From a virus, in IMG/VR virus record IMGVR_UViG_3300046318_000380, positions 1-42,986 of that record: a stretch of 42,986 bases of DNA; one strand, given 5' to 3'. Position 1 is the stretch's first letter. Each line of letters begins with the position of its first letter. The position numbers were made by a program, and so were the translations under genes. Shown here piece by piece: positions 27,134 to 35,609 of the stretch. The notes under the pieces are model-generated. The model saw only the letters and a list, made by a program, of their open reading frames with translations. It ran no database searches and was not told the origin of the DNA.

Positions 27134-29423
27134 ACCCGCCCGAACCTGTTTTAATTGGGTTTCCTTGACCGTCTGTAACTATGCCACCGTTACCAGAACT
27201 CCATGTAGATCCTGATAATTGCCCTAGAAAACACTCATAATACCCTTTCTTTTTTGCCTTAATATCAGGAGTATTGTATCCAACTGCCTTGCATGCTGCC
27301 TCAAAATATCCAGTGTCAGTTTGTGAAAGTTTACATCTATCTAACATATACTTAACACTAACTTCTGCTGCAATAGTAGCATCAGATAATAATTTAGGAT
27401 TAGCAATCAGGTCCTGTCCTATCATTGCGCCATACTTTGCATAGTTAGATCTGCCAGTAAGTTGTATATAACCTCTTCCGATAAACTTGCCACCATCACC
27501 TGCTTGAGTGTTTCCTAATCCCTTGCCTTTAGCTGTAGTATAACCATATAAAAATTCTGGCAAACTGTTATTAGGATTTCCTGCATATTGTTTAGCAAGA
27601 TCAGCATCTCCCTTAAACACACTAGGAAATACTTGCAACAATCTATCTGCGCTATAATTAAAACCTTCTTCAACTAATTTCCATCTGCATTCGCCACCTG
27701 CAATTCCTAACAATGCTGCAACTGCATACGGACTTGTTACTCCATATTTTGCACATGCTGCCTTAATGGCCGTGATACCTGCAATCGAACCACTAGCATT
27801 AATATCTTTAGCAAACTCTGCATTACAAGTTCCATTAACAACTTCCGGTTGATTTGCAGGTGTTTGTACAGATGCAGCAGGATTAGGTGGAACTCCAGAT
27901 GCGGATCTATCTGCCAAAGTTACATCAGTTGACTGAGGAGAAAATTGAGGAGGGTTTATATTTTCATGCTGAGGCCACGGTTCGTGAGTAGGAACACGTT
28001 GCATTATACTCTTTATATCTGTAGTTGCATAAAAGTTTTTGTTAGACCATCCTGCTGTTGATTTTCTATTTGGCAAACTAAACAATGGAAGATCTGGGGG
28101 AATATCCGCATTATCCGCAGCCGCAGGAGCAGCCGCAGCAGGCCCGTTTAAATGTATTGCTGCACCAGATGCTACTACATTACCATTTGCACCCAGATTT
28201 AAAGAAGATGCTGTCCCTAAATTAATGTTTCCTTCTGCTGCTATATTAACTGATGCTCCTGCACTTTGTTTAATGTCATTTGCAACATTTAAATTATAGG
28301 TATTTGCAATAGAAATTTTTGTTAGGCCACCAATTGTTTCATCATGGGTTCCACGTATTGAAATTTTTTGATCCGAATCAACGGTAAGATAATTATATCC
28401 TGCAATATTGGTCTCCATGTTTTTTCCGGCACGAACATGGATATTTCTTCCTGCTTCAAAGTTAATATCTCTATCTGCTCTAAAATTAAAATCTTGTTCA
28501 GTGTGTATACTAATGCTGTCTTGAGCAAAGATATCAATTTTTCCATTGCTAGTCATTTCTATCCAGGCAGTACCTTTACTGTTAGAAATATAAATCAAAT
28601 CACTACTATTATGCATTAATATTTGATGACCTGTCCTAGTTCTTAATCGTACCAATTCATTTTGTCCATTGATATCTCCATCATCCATAACAAAAGATGT
28701 GCCGCCTAAGCGACTAACTGGTGCTTGCGAATTTCCTTCATACCCAATTTTTCCACGTTTAGCCCCAGGACTATCATCTACTGGACCCGGAGTCGAAATG
28801 CCAAATACACTGCTAGGCACCTCTCGTCTGGCGCTACTCGAAGTAACTCCTCGTATCGTATCTGCTAATAAACCTTGTTGCAATAATCTATCTGCAAAAG
28901 GATGTATAGGTTTTGCATAACGTTCAGCGTTAGGATTATCTAAATTAGACTTAGATTTTTTGTGAAATTCTGCAACAGGTAGATATTCTACTCCATATTT
29001 GTCTAATTGTTCCTTAGTTGCTGCAACTTGTTTACTTGCAGCAATACCGGGTGTCATATGATTTTGATATACATCTTGAACACATCCGAACCAATAACCT
29101 TGGTTAGGATCACCATCAATAAAAATAACCATAACGGTAGTACCGATATCAGGAGGTACCATCCAAAAACCATAACTTTTCTGAACATCATTAAAATCAC
29201 TGCTATTTGTGCCTTCGTGTCTAATCGATGTATTTCCAGAAAATGGACTTAGATACCTAACTACATACGTTTCGCCCTGATCTTTTGTAGAGCTAGGCAT
29301 CCCTTTAATTAAAGCAACTTCAAGACATCCCATGTAGGTAGAATCTAAATGATTTGTTACTTCTGCCAAGAAGGGCCCAGGTGTAGGTAACGGTGAACGT
29401 TTTCTAGTCTCTATAAATTTCAT
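27132..29423 (-). CDS. gp5: Baseplate hub spike gp5 with C-terminal GH19-like lytic domain
   Basis: The 763-residue central spike protein of the cell-puncturing device. Residues about 17-125 form the gp5 OB-fold (GPFLAEVTNHLDSTYMGCLE, then VVRYLSPFSG and WFGCVQD). Residues about 240-425 hold the triple-stranded beta-helix, with repeats such as INFEAGRNIHVRAGKNM. After a Pro/Ala-rich linker comes a GH19/chitinase-like domain at about 545-737: LGIAGGECRWKLVEEGFNYS with Glu578 as candidate catalytic acid and Glu585/586 as second acid, RLLQVFPSVF, and GRGYIQLTGRSNY (649-661). T4 gp5 instead carries a GH24 lysozyme between OB-fold and helix. The enzyme probably cuts host peptidoglycan during tail penetration. 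Confidence 0.92.
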   Translation of the reverse strand: MKFIETRKRSPLPTPGPFLAEVTNHLDSTYMGCLEVALIKGMPSSTKDQGETYVVRYLSPFSGNTSIRHEGTNSSDFNDVQKSYGFWMVPPDIGTTVMVIFIDGDPNQGYWFGCVQDVYQNHMTPGIAASKQVAATKEQLDKYGVEYLPVAEFHKKSKSNLDNPNAERYAKPIHPFADRLLQQGLLADTIRGVTSSSARREVPSSVFGISTPGPVDDSPGAKRGKIGYEGNSQAPVSRLGGTSFVMDDGDINGQNELVRLRTRTGHQILMHNSSDLIYISNSKGTAWIEMTSNGKIDIFAQDSISIHTEQDFNFRADRDINFEAGRNIHVRAGKNMETNIAGYNYLTVDSDQKISIRGTHDETIGGLTKISIANTYNLNVANDIKQSAGASVNIAAEGNINLGTASSLNLGANGNVVASGAAIHLNGPAAAAPAAADNADIPPDLPLFSLPNRKSTAGWSNKNFYATTDIKSIMQRVPTHEPWPQHENINPPQFSPQSTDVTLADRSASGVPPNPAASVQTPANQPEVVNGTCNAEFAKDINASGSIAGITAIKAACAKYGVTSPYAVAALLGIAGGECRWKLVEEGFNYSADRLLQVFPSVFKGDADLAKQYAGNPNNSLPEFLYGYTTAKGKGLGNTQAGDGGKFIGRGYIQLTGRSNYAKYGAMIGQDLIANPKLLSDATIAAEVSVKYMLDRCKLSQTDTGYFEAACKAVGYNTPDIKAKKKGYYECFLGQLSGSTWSSGNGGIVTDGQGNPIKTGSGG

Positions 29424-29435
29424 ATATTATCTATC

Positions 29436-32400
29436 TTATTCTAATGGTGGCATGCCTAGCCGTTTTCTAATAATTGGATCATTACCGGTGTAGGGCGGTG
29501 CAGATGGATCATTTAACTTATTCACTAATTTATCTAGAGGGCTTGATCCAATAGATGAACTACCAAATTTAGACCCAACTGATCCTAAAATATTCTTATC
29601 TAACATTCCAGGTGATCCAATTAACTGCGAAGCAGATTGCAATTTATCTTTCAGAACATTGGCATCTATGCGATTTGATGCAATTGCCGATGATAATGGA
29701 TTAAATGACGAATTAGGAGCAGTTGCAATTGCAGAATTAATTATATCAGCAGGCACAATATTAGACGACAACTTCCTAAAATCATTTACACCGTATAGAT
29801 TTTCAAGTCCCTTAACTCCGCCAGAATCTACTACTTGCTTAACATACGAGGTTTCAATTATCGGGTCAGGTGCCTTAGAAAAAGGTTGTGTTGCAGGAAT
29901 ATTCTTAATCTTATTTGCAGGAATATTTTGTAATAATAACCCAGAATCCACAGCTTGTTTTAGATTTACATTCGAAGGCGTGTTATCAACTAAATTACTT
30001 AACTGAGAAAATACCTTACTTGGCAAAGTTGATAGCCCAGACAGTGCCGCAGTATTAATTCCTAACGAAGCAGCAGTTCCTGCAGGGTCAACTGGAGATG
30101 CTGTTAATTTACTAATTTTATCCCCAACATCGCTAGCAAATTGCCCAACATTTTGAGTAGTGGTTTTAAGAACATTCATTGCAGATGTTTTTAAAGTAGT
30201 CAACGATTGCGACAAATTATTAACACTAATATCGGTTAACTTGGTATCACTTATTGTTTGTCCAGATAACACCTCAATAGCTGTAGCATTTACCGGATTT
30301 ACAACCTTGCCCGTAATAGCCATAGACGCGCCTTCACCTATGCCAGACCCTTCATTAGATTTTTTAAGTGCAGATTGTAATGCATTACCTATTACTCCGC
30401 CTGTCAATACACCAAATGCTCTTTGTGCAGGAAGATTTCCTGAAATTACATTAGATGCTACTGCAAACAATGCAGCATTCCCTAATTTAGGTTGTCCTAA
30501 GCTAGCAAGCCCTGAAGAACTTAATCTAATATTAGATGCAACATCTGTAGGTAAAATCTGCCCAATAGGAGATGAATTTGTCATCAACGCTCCATTTTTA
30601 GAAACTAATCCGTAGGTCCTATTCATTAGAGCAGTTGCATCTCCTGCTAAATTGCCGGGAGCAATAGGCACATTTGCAAGCTCCCCTGGCAAATTGCCGC
30701 CCGGGAATGCTCTGTTAATTTGATCTATAGACGGACGTATCTCAGGGTTTGCCCTAGTTGTATTAGGTAACGTAGTATCATCTGGAGATTCGGTATTAGT
30801 TACTGTTTGCGAAGGATCAGTTGGGCGTATATTATGATCAAGTATTTGCCCAGGAACTCTAATTATCTCAAGACGTTGACTAAACTTACCTTCTTTAAAT
30901 GTACTGATTGCTTTTATAACTCTGTAGACTCCACTAAATGGAACTCTATTAGAATCAAACTCCATGCCGCCTCCACGTTCTAAATCTAAAATATCAATTG
31001 GATTTCTAAAATTTATAGTAACAAATACATCACCGTACAAATGATTTGCTTCTCCATTTACTAATTTTCCTTGGCCAGCAGGTTTTGCATTATAGTTGCC
31101 TACTCCGTTGGTTGCAACATACAAAGGATCTCCTAATATTTCTATTTCACCTGTGATCATACTAGCTTTAGAATTTATAATAGATTCATGCATATTTCTT
31201 GCTAATACGCTATATGGATCATCTAACGGTTGTGCAGCATTAGCACCTGTATATTGTGTTGGAGAATTAGAAACCTTAGTCGGTGTTAATGGTACTTGAT
31301 TTGCCTGTTGTCTACTAACTTCTGATCCTGCAACAGCCGCTTCTGGATCATTTGACGGGCCTGTTCCTGTCTTTGAGCTAGGAACATCTTTATTTCCTAA
31401 CGCCGCAGGAATAGCCTCAAAAAATAATGTATTAAAATTTAATTTAAAGTTCAACACATCAACATTTTTTCCTGTATAAATGTAGTTGTACTCTCTGAGA
31501 CTTTTTTTACTTAATTCTGATTCTTTTACTTGAGCAGAACCGTGCGGCGGAATTCTGGTGTAATGTATACGATAAGGAGATACAATATATGTAAATTTTT
31601 GATATGGTTTTTTACTTACTGTATCTATTACATCAAGATTTGTAACTTCTATACGTACCATAAAATATTCTACCATACCAAATTCATCGATACGTGTTTT
31701 AATATTCTTTAAAATATCTCTCATGTATTCACAATCACGAATTACAGATGTAATAATATCATGAATGTTCATTCCTTCCGCAGACTGTATTACTGTCTTG
31801 CCGGGCGTATATTTTATACTCTCAGGTTGTTTAGCTTGGTCTTGTGCAGATGGTTGTGCTACTCCATTCTTTTTATAAGCATCTGGTTTTTGAGATGTAC
31901 CGGGGTCGGCCATCTTATATAAATTATTCTCTCTGTGCAAATCTGTTAATTTGCTTTTTGATATCTTGTTTTCACCATTTGGTGCTTCTACCCAACCATC
32001 GGATTCTGACCAATTAACAAATTTAACAGCATACTCATCGGACAATTTAGAATCTGCATCAGATCTTCCATCTTTATCCATTCTAGAAACTTGATTATTA
32101 ATGTTTTCCATTAAGTTTTCTAATATTTCTTTAACAGTTGTTCCTGCCATTTTAATAGGTTTTTTTACAACGTTAGGTTGTCCAAATGCACGCTCGTTAT
32201 ACGGAACTGCACTAACTTTATATCTCGTTCCTTTTTCTGTTATATCAACATCGATACCCGTTAACCCTATGGGAAAATATCTAGTAGCAGATTTAATCTG
32301 CACAGGATCTAAAAAATTCTCATCATCGCGATCAGAATACCCCCAAAATTCCATTTTTAGTAGAAAACAAGCAGATAGATAATTTGGATACCCTGCTGAT

Positions 32401-33020
32401 ATTGCAGTTACATGTAATGCTTCAATAAATCCATTTACACTATATGGTTCGATTATTTCAAATTGAATTTTACATGGAAGACTTGCATTACTATTTTCAG
32501 AAAATGCCATCAATGTTTCAATTTCAACATTTTCAATAAACATGTCAAATCTGCCTGGACTGTTTTTATTAAATCCAGCAACTATATCTTGATTTCCTGC
32601 TAAAGTTGTTTTTGCTTTTCTTCTATTATTTTGTGCAGAAAATTTATCATAAACAGGTTCTTCTATATCCTTAGTTTGTGCAGATGATAAACTTGACGGA
32701 GCAGCTACTCCTTTTGTACCTTTTCCTCCAGATTTCAAAATAACCAAATCGAGTTCGCTATCTCTATAGGTGTCGGGCTCGTTAACTTCTAAATTTTTAA
32801 GTGCCGATAAAGTAAAATTATATGTAATGGATCTATAAGAATTTAAAACATTTGATTCCAATGACTGAATTACTTTCTGTTTACTTTCAGCCTGGAATTG
32901 TGTCTCTTTTGGATCTGCATTATTGCTAGATTTGTTTGTTTTATTTTCTATGATTGGAGAATCATTCATGCCGGATGATTCGTCTATTCCATCATAGTCT
33001 CCCATTGCAGTAAATCCCAT
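29436..33020 (-). CDS. Large baseplate hub protein, gp27-like candidate (1194 aa)
   Basis: Adjacent to gp5, in the place where a gp27-type hub would be expected. The N-terminal 75 residues are polar and disordered. The middle (about 150-730) looks like a hub: RFDMFIENVEIETLMAFSEN, ISAGYPNYLSACFLLKMEFW, a long helical segment, YIVSPYRIHYTRIPP, then GDPLYVA and FSGVYRVIKAISTFKEGKF, a pattern seen in tail hub proteins where the last domain threads DNA or the tape measure. The C-terminal 430 residues are low-complexity Ala/Ser/Asn/Leu. The Shine-Dalgarno is AGGA, 8 bases before the ATG. I cannot show direct homology to T4 gp27 from sequence alone; the role is inferred from layout and pattern. Confidence 0.6.
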   Translation of the reverse strand: MGFTAMGDYDGIDESSGMNDSPIIENKTNKSSNNADPKETQFQAESKQKVIQSLESNVLNSYRSITYNFTLSALKNLEVNEPDTYRDSELDLVILKSGGKGTKGVAAPSSLSSAQTKDIEEPVYDKFSAQNNRRKAKTTLAGNQDIVAGFNKNSPGRFDMFIENVEIETLMAFSENSNASLPCKIQFEIIEPYSVNGFIEALHVTAISAGYPNYLSACFLLKMEFWGYSDRDDENFLDPVQIKSATRYFPIGLTGIDVDITEKGTRYKVSAVPYNERAFGQPNVVKKPIKMAGTTVKEILENLMENINNQVSRMDKDGRSDADSKLSDEYAVKFVNWSESDGWVEAPNGENKISKSKLTDLHRENNLYKMADPGTSQKPDAYKKNGVAQPSAQDQAKQPESIKYTPGKTVIQSAEGMNIHDIITSVIRDCEYMRDILKNIKTRIDEFGMVEYFMVRIEVTNLDVIDTVSKKPYQKFTYIVSPYRIHYTRIPPHGSAQVKESELSKKSLREYNYIYTGKNVDVLNFKLNFNTLFFEAIPAALGNKDVPSSKTGTGPSNDPEAAVAGSEVSRQQANQVPLTPTKVSNSPTQYTGANAAQPLDDPYSVLARNMHESIINSKASMITGEIEILGDPLYVATNGVGNYNAKPAGQGKLVNGEANHLYGDVFVTINFRNPIDILDLERGGGMEFDSNRVPFSGVYRVIKAISTFKEGKFSQRLEIIRVPGQILDHNIRPTDPSQTVTNTESPDDTTLPNTTRANPEIRPSIDQINRAFPGGNLPGELANVPIAPGNLAGDATALMNRTYGLVSKNGALMTNSSPIGQILPTDVASNIRLSSSGLASLGQPKLGNAALFAVASNVISGNLPAQRAFGVLTGGVIGNALQSALKKSNEGSGIGEGASMAITGKVVNPVNATAIEVLSGQTISDTKLTDISVNNLSQSLTTLKTSAMNVLKTTTQNVGQFASDVGDKISKLTASPVDPAGTAASLGINTAALSGLSTLPSKVFSQLSNLVDNTPSNVNLKQAVDSGLLLQNIPANKIKNIPATQPFSKAPDPIIETSYVKQVVDSGGVKGLENLYGVNDFRKLSSNIVPADIINSAIATAPNSSFNPLSSAIASNRIDANVLKDKLQSASQLIGSPGMLDKNILGSVGSKFGSSSIGSSPLDKLVNKLNDPSAPPYTGNDPIIRKRLGMPPLE

Positions 33021-33021
33021 A

Positions 33022-33321
33022 TTATATTCCTAATACTCTTTTTAATGTCGACAGTTTAGGCAAATAAATTTTGCGACCAGCTTGTAAATCAAATATAGGA
33101 TCTTTAATTATTGATTTGTTTCTAACTGAAAAAACCCACCATAATTTTTCATCTTGATACAAATCGTATGCTAATAAATCAGGCCTATTATTGTAGGTCG
33201 ACGTAACTTCAAACAGAATATCGTCTCGCTCACTTGGTATGTCTCTAAAATTTAAAACATCTAAATATCCATTTACTATTTCTGTAACGGAGTATGGACT
33301 TGTTTTATTGTAAATAGGCAT
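33022..33321 (-). CDS. gp53: Baseplate wedge protein gp53
   Basis: A short wedge protein with the gp53 signature: ERDDILFEVTSTYNNRPDLL, then AYDLYQDEKLWWVFSVRN, DPIFDLQAGRKIYLP and a final LKRVLGI. In T4, gp53 clamps gp6, gp7 and gp25 near the hub. I choose the ATG at 33321 (MPIYNKTSPYSV): it overlaps the upstream stop as TAATG and has GGGGA about 8 bases upstream, so it is translationally coupled. A frame-consistent ATG at 33336 would add five residues and overlap more; it remains possible. The product is shorter than T4 gp53 (about 196 aa), as in other aquatic T4-like phages. Confidence 0.85.
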   Translation of the reverse strand: MPIYNKTSPYSVTEIVNGYLDVLNFRDIPSERDDILFEVTSTYNNRPDLLAYDLYQDEKLWWVFSVRNKSIIKDPIFDLQAGRKIYLPKLSTLKRVLGI

Positions 33322-34073
33322 TATAGGTGTCCCCATTTTCTATACTGATCACTGGTTAGATAATCAGTAACGTTAAATCGTTGCATTTCATCTCTGCTGT
33401 ACATCGGTAAACAGGTAATACTTATTGTAGATACTGTAGGAATAGAATTCATACCATGAGAATCTTCAGTACTTTGTGTGTAATGAGTAAAATAATCAAC
33501 AGCATCAGGAAGCTCTACTCGTAAACTTGTAATTGCAACAGGTACATTGTTTAACATGTATTCACCGTATGCATCTAATCTACATACAGGAGGTGGGGAC
33601 CCGCTATCTGGATCACCAGATCTAGCACCACCCGATCTCATTTTAGTCAATGCTCGTAACAAATGAATTGTTGCAATATAAAATTCTGCATCTTGACTAT
33701 TTTCAACTGTAAATTTTCCGCTGATACTAATAGGACTAACACTAGATTTTTGATAAAAGTTGATGGCAAAATTACTGTGCAACGGAGATTGCGCGGTATA
33801 ATCTGCTTTAAACTCATAACTTATAGTAGGAGTATACGGAAACAGTACACCGCCAAGTGATGACAACTTTGCTGTCTTTCCTTGAAGATAGCTTTCAGGC
33901 ACACGGATTTTTACTCGTAAATCTTTTCCTAACTTTGTTCCATTTATATCTTTAAATGTTATTGCTGGCCCAGGAGGTAATACAGGTTGTGCACCTTTAG
34001 GAACTCCAGGCACTGTACGTGCACCGTTAAAATTATTTAAAATAGATTTTGTTAAGTCAATTTCGTTATCCAT
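33321..34073 (-). CDS. Baseplate/tail-tube structural protein, gp48/gp54-like position (250 aa)
   Basis: First gene of the minus-strand tail block. It contains VLFPYTPTISYEFKADYTAQ, HLLRALTKMRSG, a Gly/Ser/Asp loop followed by SPPPVCRLDAYGEYMLNNVP, LRVELPDAVDYFTHYTQST and TVSTISITCLPMYSRDEMQRF. This layout (FPYTPTI...HxLRxxTKM...GxPPPVxRLxxYGxYMxNNVP...MYSR) is familiar from structural proteins of T4-like and other myoviruses, where it tends to be annotated only as virion protein. Tail-tube initiator or cap (T4 gp48/gp54) is a guess from position. The ATG has AGGA 7 bases upstream. It overlaps gp53 as TAATG. Confidence 0.65.
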   Translation of the reverse strand: MDNEIDLTKSILNNFNGARTVPGVPKGAQPVLPPGPAITFKDINGTKLGKDLRVKIRVPESYLQGKTAKLSSLGGVLFPYTPTISYEFKADYTAQSPLHSNFAINFYQKSSVSPISISGKFTVENSQDAEFYIATIHLLRALTKMRSGGARSGDPDSGSPPPVCRLDAYGEYMLNNVPVAITSLRVELPDAVDYFTHYTQSTEDSHGMNSIPTVSTISITCLPMYSRDEMQRFNVTDYLTSDQYRKWGHL

Positions 34074-34119
34074 CGTTTTTTCCTATGTAGTATATTTAAC
34101 CGATTTAAAATAGCAGTAG

Positions 34120-34147
34120 TTAAGATTATTTAGATAAATAATCTTAA
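34120..34147. repeat. Perfect palindrome, 13-bp arms with 2-bp centre
   Basis: The arms TTAAGATTATTTA (34120-34132) and TAAATAATCTTAA (34135-34147) are exact inverted copies around GA. It lies in the 85-bp divergent gap between the tail block and the HNH gene, and contains the late octamer GATAAATA. It could be a protein-binding site, a homing-endonuclease-related site or a cruciform or RNA hairpin. Confidence 0.75.
34133..34140 (+). promoter_or_regulatory. Late promoter candidate GATAAATA within the palindrome
   Basis: The octamer GATAAATA occupies the centre and right arm of the palindrome. Transcription would start near 34146, about 13 bases before the HNH endonuclease ATG (34159). The same octamer appears at 41591 (plus), 41626 (minus) and 7552 (minus). 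Confidence 0.45.
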
Positions 34148-34158
34148 GAAATCATCAT

Positions 34159-34578
34159 ATGGAAATTTGGAAATCACTAGCAAGAATACCAGGTTACGAT
34201 ATTAGTAGCATAGGTAGAGTTCGGTCATCAAAACAAAAAAAACCTAAATTATTAAAAATTGCATCTAATAATGCAGGATACGATCTTGTTTGTTTATCTT
34301 ACAACGGTATTAGAGAAACCAATTACATTCATAGACTTGTTGCCGAGGCTTTTATACCAACTAGATTGGATAAAAAACTAACAGAAGTTAACCATAAAGA
34401 TAAAAATAGAAAAAATAATAACGTTAACAATCTAGAATGGTCTAATGACTCAATTAACCAACATTACAAACTAGAACCTGTTAGATATTCATTACATCAA
34501 AAAATAAATGCATTAACAGATTTAATGACTAATGAACAACTAGAAACACTTATTGCATACATTCATGCTAATAAGTAA
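34159..34578 (+). CDS. NUMOD4-HNH homing-type endonuclease (139 aa)
   Basis: The N-terminus EIWKSLARIPGYDISSIGRVRS (residues 2-23) is a NUMOD4 DNA-binding motif. It is followed by an HNH module: YIHRLVAEAFIP with His58, EVNHKDKNRKNNNVNNLEW with Asn78-His79 and Asn91, then SINQHYK. All key positions are present, so it is probably active. These freestanding nucleases cut cognate sites and spread by gene conversion in T4-like phages. It stands alone between the minus-strand tail block and the gp55 promoter, so it looks like an insertion at the boundary. Its own palindrome/late-promoter element lies just upstream. Confidence 0.93.
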   Translation: MEIWKSLARIPGYDISSIGRVRSSKQKKPKLLKIASNNAGYDLVCLSYNGIRETNYIHRLVAEAFIPTRLDKKLTEVNHKDKNRKNNNVNNLEWSNDSINQHYKLEPVRYSLHQKINALTDLMTNEQLETLIAYIHANK

Positions 34579-34593
34579 TGTATTATTGTAAAG

Positions 34594-34622
34594 TTGACAT
34601 TAATATTTCCTATAGCTATACT
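34594..34622 (+). promoter_or_regulatory. Sigma70-type promoter ahead of gp55
   Basis: TTGACA at 34594-34599 and TATACT at 34617-34622 are 17 bases apart, a near-ideal host-type (early) promoter; an overlapping TATAAT follows at 34622-34627. Expected start is near 34629. This fits early or middle expression of the late sigma factor by the host polymerase. An AAGGA at 34630-34634 is 13 bases before the ATG, a weak ribosome-binding site. Confidence 0.65.
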
Positions 34623-34647
34623 ATAATATAAGGATATCAACATAATA

Positions 34648-35559
34648 ATGACTACAACTATAAATCCTGCGGGAAAAAAAGTAAAATACCTAAATAATAG
34701 AGATTTATTAGCAGAAATTCACAGAAGCAAATGTTCGTTTTCAAGTTTTTCTAAACCTGAATACAGTCAACATGATATAATTTTATCAGATTTAAACAAA
34801 ATTGATAATACTACTGTGTTAGATGCAAAAAAGAATAGAGCAAAAAGATTAAGCTTAGAAGCATTTACTCTGGCCAGAGTAAATGGAGATAAAAAAATTA
34901 AACTCGCAGAGTGTGCAATAGATCCTGCTACTATTGAAACAACAGATCTGGTATTTAGAATTATGACATTTAATCATATTCCATTGGCACCAGGAAGAAA
35001 AAAAACTACAAAAACAACAGCAGATAGTCACGAGAAAGTAAATTTTCCACCATATCAGCATTGGAAATATAATAGTACAAACGAGCTAGAATGTATAGGA
35101 AAAAGCCACTGGAAGGGCAGCATAGAAACTGGAAAATTCAGTAAAGAGCACGGTCGAATAACTGAAAATTTAGGAAAAATGTTTATAAAGCTCAGTGAAA
35201 GATATGCTCAAAGAAGTAATTGGAGAGGATATACCTATGTCGACGAGATGCGAGGACAGGCGATTTTGCAATTGAGTCAAATAGGTTTGCAATTTGATGA
35301 AAGTAAATCAGAAAACCCATTTGCATATTACACCGCAGCAGTAACTAATTCTTTTACTCGTGTTCTTAATGTTGAAAAGAAAAATCAAAATATCAGAGAT
35401 GACATGCTAGAAGAGCATGGACTTACTCCTAGCCTTACTAGACAAAATCAACAAGGATATGCAGAAGAAACTGCAAGGCAAGCCGAACTATATAAGAATT
35501 TCAGAATGCCAAAAAGTGAAGAAGATTCTGTTGAAGAAAACGAAGAAACAGACCTTTGA
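34648..35559 (+). CDS. gp55: Late-transcription sigma factor gp55, with long N-terminal extension
   Basis: The C-terminal half (about 168-260) carries the gp55 sigma region-2-like core: GRITENLGKMFIKLSERYAQ, then NWRGYTYVDEMRGQAILQLS, then ENPFAYYTAAVTNSFTRVLN. gp55 directs host RNA polymerase to TATAAATA-type late promoters together with the sliding clamp. At 303 residues the protein is much longer than T4 gp55 (185). The extra about 165 N-terminal residues (KYLNNRDLLAEIHRSK..., IMTFNHIPLAPGRKK, VNFPPYQHWKY) look like a separate conserved domain of unknown role. The C-terminus is acidic. The gene has its own host-type promoter. Confidence 0.9.
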   Translation: MTTTINPAGKKVKYLNNRDLLAEIHRSKCSFSSFSKPEYSQHDIILSDLNKIDNTTVLDAKKNRAKRLSLEAFTLARVNGDKKIKLAECAIDPATIETTDLVFRIMTFNHIPLAPGRKKTTKTTADSHEKVNFPPYQHWKYNSTNELECIGKSHWKGSIETGKFSKEHGRITENLGKMFIKLSERYAQRSNWRGYTYVDEMRGQAILQLSQIGLQFDESKSENPFAYYTAAVTNSFTRVLNVEKKNQNIRDDMLEEHGLTPSLTRQNQQGYAEETARQAELYKNFRMPKSEEDSVEENEETDL

Positions 35560-35570
35560 CTTTGCACTCT

Positions 35571-35590
35571 CTACTAGTTTAAACTAGTAG
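35571..35590. repeat. Perfect 20-bp palindrome between gp55 and gp47
   Basis: CTACTAG (35571-35577), TTTAAA, CTAGTAG (35584-35590): perfectly self-complementary over 20 bp. As RNA it gives a 7-bp stem with a 6-base loop just upstream of gp47. There is no U tract after it, so it is not a standard terminator. An operator or an RNA-stability hairpin is possible. Confidence 0.7.
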
Positions 35591-35609
35591 ATAGAAAAAT
35601 AAAAATAAT

